A DNA stretch of 64,000 bases from Streptomyces guryensis. GTDB lineage: Bacteria > Actinomycetota > Actinomycetes > Streptomycetales > Streptomycetaceae. Of the stretch, positions 29,430 through 36,984 are shown piece by piece. Every line of letters starts with the position of its first letter. Position 1 is the first letter of the stretch. Where the stretch lies: positions 124,001-188,000 of the forward strand of contig NZ_JAJSBI010000010.1 in the NCBI RefSeq assembly GCF_021261325.1, written 5' to 3'. Under the pieces are notes generated by a model. That model had not been told where the DNA came from, did not search any database, and was given only the letters and a program-made list of their open reading frames with translations. Both the position numbers and the translations under genes were made by a program.

Positions 29430-30674
29430 GTGATTCAACCGGTTGCAGTCATCGGCGCCGGGCCCTTCGGCCTGTCGACCGCCGCCCATCTCCGAGCCCG
29501 CGGCCTCCCGGTCCGCGTCTTCGGCGAGCCCATGGTCAGCTGGCGCGACCACATGCCCGCCGGAATGCTCCTCAAGTCGACACCTGTCGCCTCCAGCCTG
29601 GACGCGCCGCAGCAGGGTCACACACTCGCCGACTACTGCGACGCCGCCGGCATCAGGCGGCTGGTGACGGACGAGGACATCATCCCCGTCGAGACCTTCA
29701 TCGCCTACGGCGAGTGGTTCCAGCAGAAGCTGGTGCCCGAGCTGGAGCAGGTGCGGGTGGTGTCGGTGGACCGGCACAAGGGCGGCGGCTTCGAACTGAA
29801 GCTGGACTCGGGGGAGTTGTTCACCGCCCGTGCGGTCGTGGTGGCGACCGGTCTGTCCGGCCTCGCGTACCTGCCGGCCGAACTGGCCACCGCCGCGGCG
29901 GACGGACCCACCCCCACGGGCCCGGTCTCCCACAGCTCCCAGCAGCACGACCTCACGCGCTACGCCGGCAAGGACCTGATCGTCGTCGGCGCCGGACAGT
30001 CCGCGCTGGAGACCGCGGCGCTGGCGGCGGAGGCGGGCGCACAGGTGCGGGTGGTCTCCCGCGGCCGCGGCAGGGTCGCCTTCGGCGCACCGCCGTGGAA
30101 GCAGCCGAGGCTGCGCCCCGAGTCGCCCTTCGGCCGCGCCTGGTCCCTGTGGGCCCTCAGCTACTACCCGCACCCCTACCGCTACCTGCCGGCCGAGGCC
30201 CGCCACTACCTGGTGCGCCGCGTCCTCGGCCCGCTCGGCGCATGGTGGCTGCGCGACCGCTTCGAGGGGAAGGTGCAGGTCAGCGAGGTCGAGCGGATCG
30301 TGCGCGCGGACGCCGCCGACGGCAGCCCGAAGCTGACGGTCCGCACCAACGCGGGCCGCACCGAGGACCTGGCCGCGGACCACGTCATCGCGGCCACGGG
30401 ATACCGGGTGGACATCGCGGCGATGGACTTCCTCGGCCACGAGCTGCGCACGAGTCTGGCGGTGAGCCGCGGCACCCCCAAACTGGGCGCGGGATACGTC
30501 TCCTCGGTCCCCGGCCTGTACTTCACGGGCCTGCCGGCCGCGGCGTCGTACGGCCCGGTGATGCGCTTCGTGTGCGGCACCGAGTTCGCCTCTCCGAGGC
30601 TGGCCGGACACCTGGCCGCAGCGCACGGCCAGACCGGGCCCCGGGGCTCTCGCCTGGTGACGAAGAGCCCATAA
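29430..30674 (+). CDS. FAD/NAD(P)-dependent monooxygenase-like oxidoreductase
   Basis: 414 residues with two Rossmann motifs: FAD-binding AVIGAGPFGLSTAAHLRARG at the N-terminus and NAD(P)-binding LIVVGAGQSALETAALAAEAG near residue 190. Between them lies GPVSHSSQQHDL, similar to the hallmark region of class B flavoprotein monooxygenases, and near the C-terminus ATGYRVD. The GTG at 29430 is chosen because GGGGAGGG (29417-29424) lies five bases upstream; a GTG at 29406 is also possible. It is paired with the ATP-grasp gene, suggesting a small biosynthetic or modification pathway of unknown product. Confidence 0.85.
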   Translation: MIQPVAVIGAGPFGLSTAAHLRARGLPVRVFGEPMVSWRDHMPAGMLLKSTPVASSLDAPQQGHTLADYCDAAGIRRLVTDEDIIPVETFIAYGEWFQQKLVPELEQVRVVSVDRHKGGGFELKLDSGELFTARAVVVATGLSGLAYLPAELATAAADGPTPTGPVSHSSQQHDLTRYAGKDLIVVGAGQSALETAALAAEAGAQVRVVSRGRGRVAFGAPPWKQPRLRPESPFGRAWSLWALSYYPHPYRYLPAEARHYLVRRVLGPLGAWWLRDRFEGKVQVSEVERIVRADAADGSPKLTVRTNAGRTEDLAADHVIAATGYRVDIAAMDFLGHELRTSLAVSRGTPKLGAGYVSSVPGLYFTGLPAAASYGPVMRFVCGTEFASPRLAGHLAAAHGQTGPRGSRLVTKSP

Positions 30675-30766
30675 GGATAAGGGAGTTGAACAAGGGACGG
30701 CGGTGCACTTTGCCGTCGTCCGGTTCACGATGAGTCGGTGGGGCGTCCTGTCCGTATTCTCTGATC

Positions 30767-31744
30767 ATGGCCGCACCCACCGCATATGCACTCATCGCCA
30801 CCGACCTGGACGGCACGCTGCTCCGAGGCGACGACACGCTCTCCGACCGGTCACTCGCCGCGCTCGCGCGGGTGGCCGGGGCCGGCGCCCGCCACCTGGT
30901 CGTGACGGGCCGGCCGGCCCCCAGGGTGCGTCCGCTCTTCGACCAACTGGGCAGCAGGGGGCTCGCGGTGTGCGGGCAGGGCGCGCAGGTGTACGACGTG
31001 GGCGCGGACCGTCTGCTGTGGTCCGTCACGCTGGACCGGGAGCTGGCCGAGACCGCCCTCGGCAAGATCGAGGCCGAGGTGGGCCAGGTGTACGCGGCCG
31101 TCGACCAGGACGGTGTGGAGGGGCTCACGCTCATCGAACCGGGCTATCTGATGCCGCATCCGACGCTGCCGGCCGTACGGGTCGACCGGCGCGACGACCT
31201 GTGGTGCGAACCCATCAGCAAGGTGCTGCTGCGCCATCCCGACCTGTCCGACGACGAGTTGGCGGCGACGGCGCGGTCGGTGGTCGGTTCGCTGGCCACC
31301 GTCACCATGTCGGGGCCGGGGACCGTCGAACTCCAGCCATGCGGCATCACCAAGGCGACGGGCCTCGCGCTGGCCGCCGCACACCTGGGACTCGGTCCCG
31401 AGCAGACGATCGCCTTCGGGGACATGCCCAACGACATCCCCATGTTCGACTGGGCCGCTCACGGCGTCGCCATGGCCAACGCCCATCCCGAACTCAAGGC
31501 GGTGGCCGACGAGATCACCCTGTCGAACGAGGACGACGGCATCGCCGTCGTCCTCGAGCGACTGTTCTTCGAGTTCATGGAACTCGATGAGTTCCATGGA
31601 CTGGGGGCACTCCAAGGGGCCTCGGCGAAGTCCGGAGCGGTTCGGCAGCGCCCCAAAGGGGCGCGGGGAACTGCGCGACCGGCCATGACGACGCCGCAGA
31701 CGAAAGACGGCACATCGCCGCACATCCCGCAGAGCGCTCAGTAA
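30767..31744 (+). CDS. Cof-type HAD-IIB phosphatase with an appended tail
   Basis: 325 residues. HAD motif I is DLDGTLL (nucleophile and acid/base Asp, residues ~12-18), motif III includes the lysine in CGITKATGLALAAAHLG, and motif IV is GDMPNDIPMFD. Cof-type enzymes dephosphorylate sugar phosphates or cofactors; the substrate is not predictable. The domain ends near residue 270. The last ~50 residues are encoded by an inverted repeat (31573-31601) and a dispersed hairpin element (31636-31670), and the ORF runs 7 bases into the opposing gene, so the tail looks like read-through into an intergenic repeat. Confidence 0.9.
   Translation: MAAPTAYALIATDLDGTLLRGDDTLSDRSLAALARVAGAGARHLVVTGRPAPRVRPLFDQLGSRGLAVCGQGAQVYDVGADRLLWSVTLDRELAETALGKIEAEVGQVYAAVDQDGVEGLTLIEPGYLMPHPTLPAVRVDRRDDLWCEPISKVLLRHPDLSDDELAATARSVVGSLATVTMSGPGTVELQPCGITKATGLALAAAHLGLGPEQTIAFGDMPNDIPMFDWAAHGVAMANAHPELKAVADEITLSNEDDGIAVVLERLFFEFMELDEFHGLGALQGASAKSGAVRQRPKGARGTARPAMTTPQTKDGTSPHIPQSAQ
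31573..31601. repeat. Inverted repeat at the 3' end of the HAD gene
   Basis: GTTCATGGAACTC (31573-31585) and GAGTTCCATGGAC (31589-31601): 13-base arms with one mismatch and a three-base loop. It encodes the last residues with family-like sequence before the appended tail and could be the original terminator or a regulatory hairpin. Confidence 0.75.
31636..31670 (+). repeat. Dispersed GCGCCCC/GGGGCGC hairpin element, copy 1
   Basis: GAGCGGTTCGGCA, then GCGCCCC (31648-31654), AAA, GGGGCGC (31658-31664). A nearly identical copy occurs at 36790-36821. Here it lies inside the HAD reading frame, near its 3' end; the second copy lies after a stop codon. The perfect stem suggests a terminator role. 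Confidence 0.8.
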
Positions 31745-32220
31745 GCACCGAACACGTTGTCGATCGACCCGTACCGCGCGGCCGCGTACTTGCAGGCGGC
31801 CGTGATGTTCGCGATCGGATCGAAGGGATTGAGCGCCGTGCCGGGCACGTGGTAAGCGAGAAACGTCGGGTCGATGACCTGCAGCAGGCCCTTGGACGGG
31901 GTGCCGGCCACCGCGTTCGAGTCCCAGTTGTTGATGGCGGCCGGGTCGCCCGAGGACTCGCGGATGATGTTGCGGTAAATGCCGTTGTACGTCCCGGGAA
32001 TGCCGTTCTGCTTCATGACCTGGAGGGCGCCCCGGATCCAGCCGTCGAGGTTGTCGGTGTAGCCCATCGACTTCACGTTGGCCACGGTCGGAGTGGCCGC
32101 GGACGCGTTGGTCGCCCCGACGAGCGGGAGGGCGAGCACGGCGGCGCCCGTACCGGCGACGGCGAGCTTGCGGGCGAGGCGGGTGTTTCTGGGGCGGCGG
32201 TGCTGACCTGTTGCAGGCAT
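31738..32220 (-). CDS. Secreted lytic transglycosylase (SLT domain)
   Basis: 160 residues with a signal peptide (RKLAVAGTGAAVLALPLVGA, cleavage near ASA-AT at ~42) and a C-terminal soluble-lytic-transglycosylase fold. The catalytic Glu is in IYRNIIRESSGDPAAINNWD, followed by SKGLLQVIDPTFLAYH and AACKYAAARYGSI. It would cleave peptidoglycan outside the cell. It is preceded by a ydaO-type riboswitch, so expression is probably set by c-di-AMP, as known for actinobacterial cell-wall hydrolases. Its 3' end overlaps the facing HAD ORF by 7 bases. Confidence 0.92.
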   Translation of the reverse strand: MPATGQHRRPRNTRLARKLAVAGTGAAVLALPLVGATNASAATPTVANVKSMGYTDNLDGWIRGALQVMKQNGIPGTYNGIYRNIIRESSGDPAAINNWDSNAVAGTPSKGLLQVIDPTFLAYHVPGTALNPFDPIANITAACKYAAARYGSIDNVFGAY

Positions 32221-32227
32221 GGCGGGT

Positions 32228-32390
32228 TCCTCTCCGTCGCCTGCGAGGTGAGCTGTCGGGTTCGGGCGGGGAGATGCCCGGCCGCGCGGCCGAACGGCGA
32301 CGCGGCTTCACCCCTAGCCGGCCCGGGGATGTCCGGTCCGGCGGCCTACCTGGTTCCCCCGCTCCTGCCGTGCGAGTGAGTTGGTCGATG
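32228..32390 (-). promoter_or_regulatory. ydaO/yuaA-type c-di-AMP riboswitch
   Basis: Upstream of the transglycosylase, the minus strand carries the conserved blocks of this aptamer in the right order: GCAGGAGCGGGGGAACCAGG (within 32343-32370), CTAGGGGTGAAGCCGCG (32301-32317), GGGCATCTCCCCGCCCGA (32259-32277) and CCCGACAGCTCACCTCGC (32243-32260), then GGCGACGGAGAGGA and the start codon. In Streptomyces this class is known to switch off cell-wall hydrolase genes when c-di-AMP is high. Boundaries are approximate and assigned by eye. Confidence 0.88.
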
Positions 32391-33123
32391 GTTGTGCCCG
32401 GGCGGCGGCAGGATTCGGCGTCCACCCGACAGGCCGGGAACGTATGCGAGAGCACACGCCCGGAACAAGTGTCGGATTCACGGATCGGCCTGTTGACCAT
32501 GGTCTGAGGCTTATGAGGCACTTGATCCTTTGCGGTTGCCAAGCGTCAACTCGCTTGCCGGGAAAGGGGGAGCGGGGAGAGCGGGGGCATTGCCGTTCGA
32601 CTCTGCCGTGTGAGTCAAGTCACCGGTGTCCGCAAGAGCGGCAAATCGGGCAATGGCCCCAACTGGTGGTCAACCAGTCGTTCGTGGGGTTCGCTTCCCT
32701 CATTGGGGGACGAAAACGGAACCTGCCGTGTGGTGCGCGTCGTTGTCACGGTGGTCGTCCGATCGGGCGCCGGCTCGTGCGGACGTGCCGGCCCGGGCGC
32801 CGCGGCCGACGCGACCGGGCCTCGGGTCATCGCGACAGACATCCGAGGGGTGCGTCGAGGGGCACGCGGAGGGCATACGGAGAGACACGCCGAGGAGCGT
32901 GCCGACAGGCGCGTCGGCCGAGACCCCGATAGACAAGTCGATAGATATCCGTTCGTATCGGTTGATCAAAAACATACCGGTCGTGATCTGATACCGCCCG
33001 GGCTGGACGGGCGGGCGGCATCGGTGATCGAAAGGTGACCGGATACGCTGACTTGAGTGATGTCAGCGACCTATCGACAAACCGTGTAACCGCCAGTAGA
33101 CACCAGCAGACAGGAGACCCCTC
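32391..33123. other. Long intergenic region between riboswitch and polyprenyl synthase
   Basis: About 730 bases with no ORF I can support: short frames on both strands lack domains and ribosome sites. It must contain the riboswitch promoter (minus strand) and the polyprenyl synthase promoter (plus strand). An AT-rich patch lies at ~32936-32995. An inverted repeat CGCTGAC (33046-33052) / GTCAGCG (33062-33068) precedes the synthase start by 55 bases. Confidence 0.6.
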
Positions 33124-34134
33124 GTGACCGTCGTCGGGCCGTTCGGGCTGAGCGTGCGGGACCAGGCTCTGGAAGCCGATGTCCAGGCCGGATTGGCGGC
33201 CGTCGAGGAAGGTTTGCTCGAAGCCACCAAGAGTGAGGTGCCCTTCATCACGGAGGCCGCCCAGCACCTGGTGCGGGCGGGCGGGAAACGGTTCCGTCCA
33301 CTGCTCGTGATGCTCGCCGCCCAGTTCGGCGATCCGTACGCCCCGGGGATCGTGCCGTCGGCCGTGGTGGTGGAGCTGACCCACCTGGCGACGCTGTACC
33401 ACGACGACGTGATGGACGAGGCTGCCGTGCGGCGCGGCGTCGACAGTGCCAACACCCGCTGGGGCAACTCGGTCGCGGTGCTCACCGGCGACTTCCTGTT
33501 CGCGCGCGCCTCGCACATCCTGGCCGACCTCGGGCCCGAGGCGGTCCGGGTGCAGGCCGAGGCGTTCGAGCGGCTGGTCACCGGGCAGATCCTGGAGACG
33601 GCAGGACCGCAGGACGGACGGGACCCGGTCGACCACTACCTGGACGTGCTCGGCGGCAAGACGGGCTCGCTGGTGGCCGTGTCGTGCCGCTTCGGGGCGA
33701 TGATGTCGGGCGCCGACGAGACGGTCGTGGACGTGCTGACGCAGTACGGGGAGCGGCTCGGGGTCGCCTTCCAGCTGGCGGACGACGTGCTGGACATCGC
33801 CTCCGACTCGCGCGAGTCCGGGAAGACGCCGGGGACCGACCTCCGCGAGGGAGTCCCCACACTTCCGGTGCTACGGCTGCGGGAGCGGGCGGCGCGGCTG
33901 GGCCTGGCCGAGGACATCGCCCTGTGCGAGCTGCTGGACTCCGACCTGAGCGACGACGCGCGGCACGCCGAGGCGCTCGCCGGGTTGCGGGCGCATCCCG
34001 CGCTGGAGCAGGCGCGCAGGGACACCGTGCGGTACGCGCAGGACGCGCGAGCAGCGCTGGCCCCGCTGCCGGAGTGCGACGCGAAGCTCTCGCTGATGGA
34101 GATGTGCGACGCCGTGGTGCACCGGGCCGGCTGA
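33124..34134 (+). CDS. Long-chain polyprenyl diphosphate synthase
   Basis: A 336-residue all-helical trans-prenyltransferase that condenses isopentenyl diphosphate onto allylic diphosphates. GGKRFRPLLVML (substrate-binding), the first Asp-rich motif DDVMDE, the GDFLFARAS segment and the second Asp-rich motif DDVLDIASD are present. The residue five before the first Asp motif is a small Ala (ATLYHDDVMD), which in this family permits long products, consistent with a menaquinone side-chain role beside the nuo genes. The exact chain length is not predictable. GTG start with an AGGAG-type site upstream (CAGGAGACC). Confidence 0.93.
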   Translation: MTVVGPFGLSVRDQALEADVQAGLAAVEEGLLEATKSEVPFITEAAQHLVRAGGKRFRPLLVMLAAQFGDPYAPGIVPSAVVVELTHLATLYHDDVMDEAAVRRGVDSANTRWGNSVAVLTGDFLFARASHILADLGPEAVRVQAEAFERLVTGQILETAGPQDGRDPVDHYLDVLGGKTGSLVAVSCRFGAMMSGADETVVDVLTQYGERLGVAFQLADDVLDIASDSRESGKTPGTDLREGVPTLPVLRLRERAARLGLAEDIALCELLDSDLSDDARHAEALAGLRAHPALEQARRDTVRYAQDARAALAPLPECDAKLSLMEMCDAVVHRAG

Positions 34135-34192
34135 GCCGCCGGTGGCGCCGCGCTCGACCTGCGCCTGAAGTGGTGTGATGCACGTCACGGGA

Positions 34193-34207
34193 CTGGACTG
34201 AGTCCAG
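34193..34207. promoter_or_regulatory. Perfect palindrome upstream of the CHRD gene
   Basis: CTGGACT (34193-34199), one centre base, AGTCCAG (34201-34207), 79 bases before the CHRD start. The form and place fit an operator for a dimeric repressor; which regulator is unknown. Confidence 0.55.
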
Positions 34208-34285
34208 AATGAGATCGCTTCCGTAGTCATGCGCAGAAGGCCGACGCAGGGCGTGTCGGCCGGTCCGCGGGGAGAAAACAGAATC

Positions 34286-35239
34286 ATGGGCAAGAACGCG
34301 ACGTTCTCGAAGCGCCGTAAGAGCCTGATGGTGACGGCTGTCGCGGTGGCCGCCGCCGGGGGGATCGCTGCCGCGGTCATCCCGGCCCACGCCGCCGCGG
34401 GGACCGTGTCCGGCGGCACCGGGGGGACCCTTCTGGCCGCCAGTCTGCGGGGGGCCAACGAGGTTCCCGTGGCGGGCGGCCCGGCCGTCGGCGACAAGGA
34501 CGGCGCCGCTGTCGAGTTCATCAAGGTGCAGGACGACAAGGTGTCCGTCGCAGTGACCTGGCGCGGCACCGGCAAACCGACGATGCTCCACATCCACCAG
34601 GGCGCCAAGGGCAGCAACGGCGGCGTCAAGGTCGACTTCACCGACCTGCTGAAGAACAGCAGGCGGCACAGCGTCACCGGCACGGTCAGGGTCAAGGACC
34701 CCGGACTGCTGGCCGCCCTCAGGTCCGACCCCGGTTCGTTCTACGCCAACCTGCACACCACCGAGTTCTCCGGTGGAGCCGTCCGCGGCCAGCTCCACAA
34801 GGTCACCGTCGCCGACTTCGACTTCCGTGACGCCCTGCACAACTTCCAGGCGTCCGTGGTCAAGGGCAGGCAGATCTACGAGTGCAAGCCGGCCGAAGGC
34901 GGCGGCGCCGCCTTCGCCCAGCGGGACGTCGCCGCCCTGCTCGGCGGCGGCATCCGGCACTCGTTCGTCGCGCCCGACTCCGGTACACCGCAGTGGGTCG
35001 CGCCGGACGGAAGCGCGGTGACCGGCGCCGTCCTGTCCAAGACGCCGAACGGGGACGGCAACATCCCCGAACTCGACCTCAAGGCCACCCGGTCCGGCAA
35101 GCACCACGGCCTGCTCGCGGGCACCGCCGAGATCCTGCGGCTCAACACCGTGGGCGGAGTGGCCCCGGCCGGCTCCTGCACGCCCGGCGTGATCGTCGGC
35201 GTCCCGTACCGGGCGGACTACGTCTTCGTGCAGAACTGA
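34286..35239 (+). CDS. Secreted CHRD-domain protein
   Basis: 317 residues. A signal peptide or N-terminal anchor (KSLMVTAVAVAAAGGIAAAV, ending near AHA-A) is followed by a CHRD domain (residues ~50-155: LRGANEVPVAGGPAVGDKD, the histidine pair in HIHQG and LHTTEFSGGAVRGQL). A second region (~165-317) has a DUF3455-like pattern (ATRSGKHHGLL, PYRADYVF) with two cysteines. Extracellular role unknown. The ATG at 34286 follows GGGGAGAA; an upstream ATG at 34229 would add an Arg-rich stretch unlike a signal peptide. Confidence 0.85.
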   Translation: MGKNATFSKRRKSLMVTAVAVAAAGGIAAAVIPAHAAAGTVSGGTGGTLLAASLRGANEVPVAGGPAVGDKDGAAVEFIKVQDDKVSVAVTWRGTGKPTMLHIHQGAKGSNGGVKVDFTDLLKNSRRHSVTGTVRVKDPGLLAALRSDPGSFYANLHTTEFSGGAVRGQLHKVTVADFDFRDALHNFQASVVKGRQIYECKPAEGGGAAFAQRDVAALLGGGIRHSFVAPDSGTPQWVAPDGSAVTGAVLSKTPNGDGNIPELDLKATRSGKHHGLLAGTAEILRLNTVGGVAPAGSCTPGVIVGVPYRADYVFVQN

Positions 35240-35281
35240 CCGAACAGAACCGACCGAACAGAACTGACGGGAGCTCATCCC

Positions 35282-35331
35282 GGGCGGCGCCTTCCCCCTA
35301 CGACCCCTACGGGTCGGGGTAGGCGCCGCCC
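35282..35331 (+). terminator. Terminator after the CHRD gene
   Basis: GGGCGGCGCC (35282-35291) and GGCGCCGCCC (35322-35331) are perfectly complementary. The interior can form a further stem around CGACCC/GGGTCG. It lies 43 bases after the stop at 35239. Confidence 0.85.
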
Positions 35332-35521
35332 CCTCGTGTCATACCCCAGGTGTACACGGAGTTGGCCCCCGGGGCTGACGCTTCCTCCTGGCCGGTTTGG
35401 TGAGATGGAAACCACGGAAATCACCACTCCTCACCGATTCGGGTGAGAATGGCGGCTCGGGGTGGACAACAGAAACACACGAGTTGGACAGGCCGCCGCC
35501 GACGACGGAGGTAGCGCACAC

Positions 35522-36769
35522 ATGGCACCGTACGAATCCGACGACAGTACGACCGCCGGGGAGGCCGACGACCTGCGCGCGGGCCGGCGCAAGGCCGCGC
35601 GGTACGTCGTCCCGGTCGCGGTGGTGGGGGTGGCGGCGGCGACCATCGGGCTCGTCCCGGCGCTCGCCGACTCCGGCGACCCGAACCTGCCGAAGATCAG
35701 CGCACAGCAACTCATCGACAAAATCGCCAAGTCGGACGTGCAGCAGATGTCCGGCACGGTGAAGATCACCACGGATCTGGGGCTGCCGAACCTCGGCGGC
35801 CTGGAGAGCAGCCTGACGTCCGGCGCCGGCAAGTCGGGCGACGGCTCGTCCGCCGACCCGACCTCCAAGCTCACGGAGCTCGCCACCGGCACGCACACCC
35901 TGCGAGTCGCCGCCGACGGCCAGGACAGGCAGAAACTGTCGCTGCTGGAGAACGCGGCCGAATACAGCATCATCCACAACGGCAAGGACGTCTGGGGCTA
36001 CGACAGCCAGTCGAACGAGGTCTACCACTCGACCGGCCCCGCCGGCGCGGCGAAGCAGCGGAAGGAAGACGTCCCCGCCACGCCCCAGGGCCTCACCAAG
36101 GACGCCCTGAAGTCGGTCGACGACACCACCTCGGTGACCGTCGAGGGGACCGCCCAGGTCGCGGGCCGTGACGCGTACCGGCTGGTCATCAAGCCGAAGC
36201 AGTCCGGTTCGACGGTCGGTCAGATCACCGTGGCCGTCGACTCGAAGACCGGGCTGCCGCTGAAGTTCACGCTGACCCCGGCGAGCGGCGGCGCCGCAGT
36301 GATCGACGCCGGCTTCACACAGGTCAGCTTCGCCGCGCCGAGCGCCTCGACGTTCCACTTCACCCCGCCCAAGGGAGCGAAGGTCACCGAGGACAAGCAG
36401 GGCGACCACGCGAAGGGTCACTTCGAGGGCGGCCCGAAGGCCGACCACAAGGCCGGCAAGTTCCCCGGCAGGCCCGGCAAGTCCGACGAGGGCCCCGGCA
36501 AGGGCCTCGACGGGCTGAACGTCCTGGGCAAGGGCTGGAGCTCGATCGCCACCTTCGACACCGGCGGCAAGGGCATCCCGTCCGGCTCCAAGGCCGGCGG
36601 CCAGTTCGGTGGCTTCCTCGACTCGCTCGGCGACAAGGTCTCCGGCAAGTTCGGCTCGGGCACGGTCTTCAAGACCCGCCTGATCAACGCCCTGATCACC
36701 GACAAGGGCAAGGTCTACGTCGGCGCGGTGACCAAGGACGCACTGGTCAAGGCGGCGAACGCGGGTTGA
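35522..36769 (+). CDS. LolA-like/DUF2092-type exported protein
   Basis: 415 residues. A charged N-terminus and one hydrophobic helix (YVVPVAVVGVAAATIGLVPAL, ~27-47) mark an exported or anchored protein. Residues ~55-290 look like the half-barrel of LolA/outer-membrane lipoprotein-sorting homologues common in actinobacteria (QQMSGTVKITTDLG, GRDAYRLVIKPK, DSKTGLPLKFTL). A Lys/Gly/Pro-rich linker (~295-335) precedes a C-terminal domain that repeats a DKGKVYVGAVT pattern. The ATG at 35522 fits GGAGG at 35506-35510; an upstream GTG at 35462 is an alternative. Function unknown. Confidence 0.85.
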   Translation: MAPYESDDSTTAGEADDLRAGRRKAARYVVPVAVVGVAAATIGLVPALADSGDPNLPKISAQQLIDKIAKSDVQQMSGTVKITTDLGLPNLGGLESSLTSGAGKSGDGSSADPTSKLTELATGTHTLRVAADGQDRQKLSLLENAAEYSIIHNGKDVWGYDSQSNEVYHSTGPAGAAKQRKEDVPATPQGLTKDALKSVDDTTSVTVEGTAQVAGRDAYRLVIKPKQSGSTVGQITVAVDSKTGLPLKFTLTPASGGAAVIDAGFTQVSFAAPSASTFHFTPPKGAKVTEDKQGDHAKGHFEGGPKADHKAGKFPGRPGKSDEGPGKGLDGLNVLGKGWSSIATFDTGGKGIPSGSKAGGQFGGFLDSLGDKVSGKFGSGTVFKTRLINALITDKGKVYVGAVTKDALVKAANAG

Positions 36770-36789
36770 GCGGCCTGGGCGAGGCAGGC

Positions 36790-36821
36790 AGCGGTTCGGC
36801 AGCGCCCCGAAAGGGGCGCGA
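36790..36821 (+). repeat. Dispersed GCGCCCC/GGGGCGC hairpin element, copy 2
   Basis: AGCGGTTCGGCA then GCGCCCC (36802-36808), GAAA, GGGGCGC (36813-36819), 32 bases after the LolA-like stop codon. It matches copy 1 at 31636 almost base for base and probably serves as the terminator here. Confidence 0.8.
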
Positions 36822-36941
36822 GGCTGTCACATCAGCGGCTCCGCCGCGGGGCGCGACCGGCCACGACGGGCCCGCTGACGATCGACGGCCCATCGCGGCA
36901 CGGCCGTCGAGCGCTCACCCGGGAACCTTGCGCGACGCTCG

Positions 36942-36961
36942 TACGTAGTCACTCTACGTAG
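36942..36961. promoter_or_regulatory. Paired TACGTAG boxes before the ABC exporter genes
   Basis: TACGTAG at 36942-36948 and again at 36955-36961, 13 bases apart, each containing the palindrome TACGTA. They end 23 bases before the ABC ATPase start. This looks like an operator for a local repressor, but no regulator gene is adjacent. Confidence 0.5.
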
Positions 36962-36984
36962 CCTCCCGCCGCGAGAGGCAGCAC

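Noticed and set aside
32610..33038. Short frames in the intergenic region before the polyprenyl synthase
   Set aside because: No ribosome site, no similarity I recognise, and the stretch includes an AT-rich promoter-like patch.
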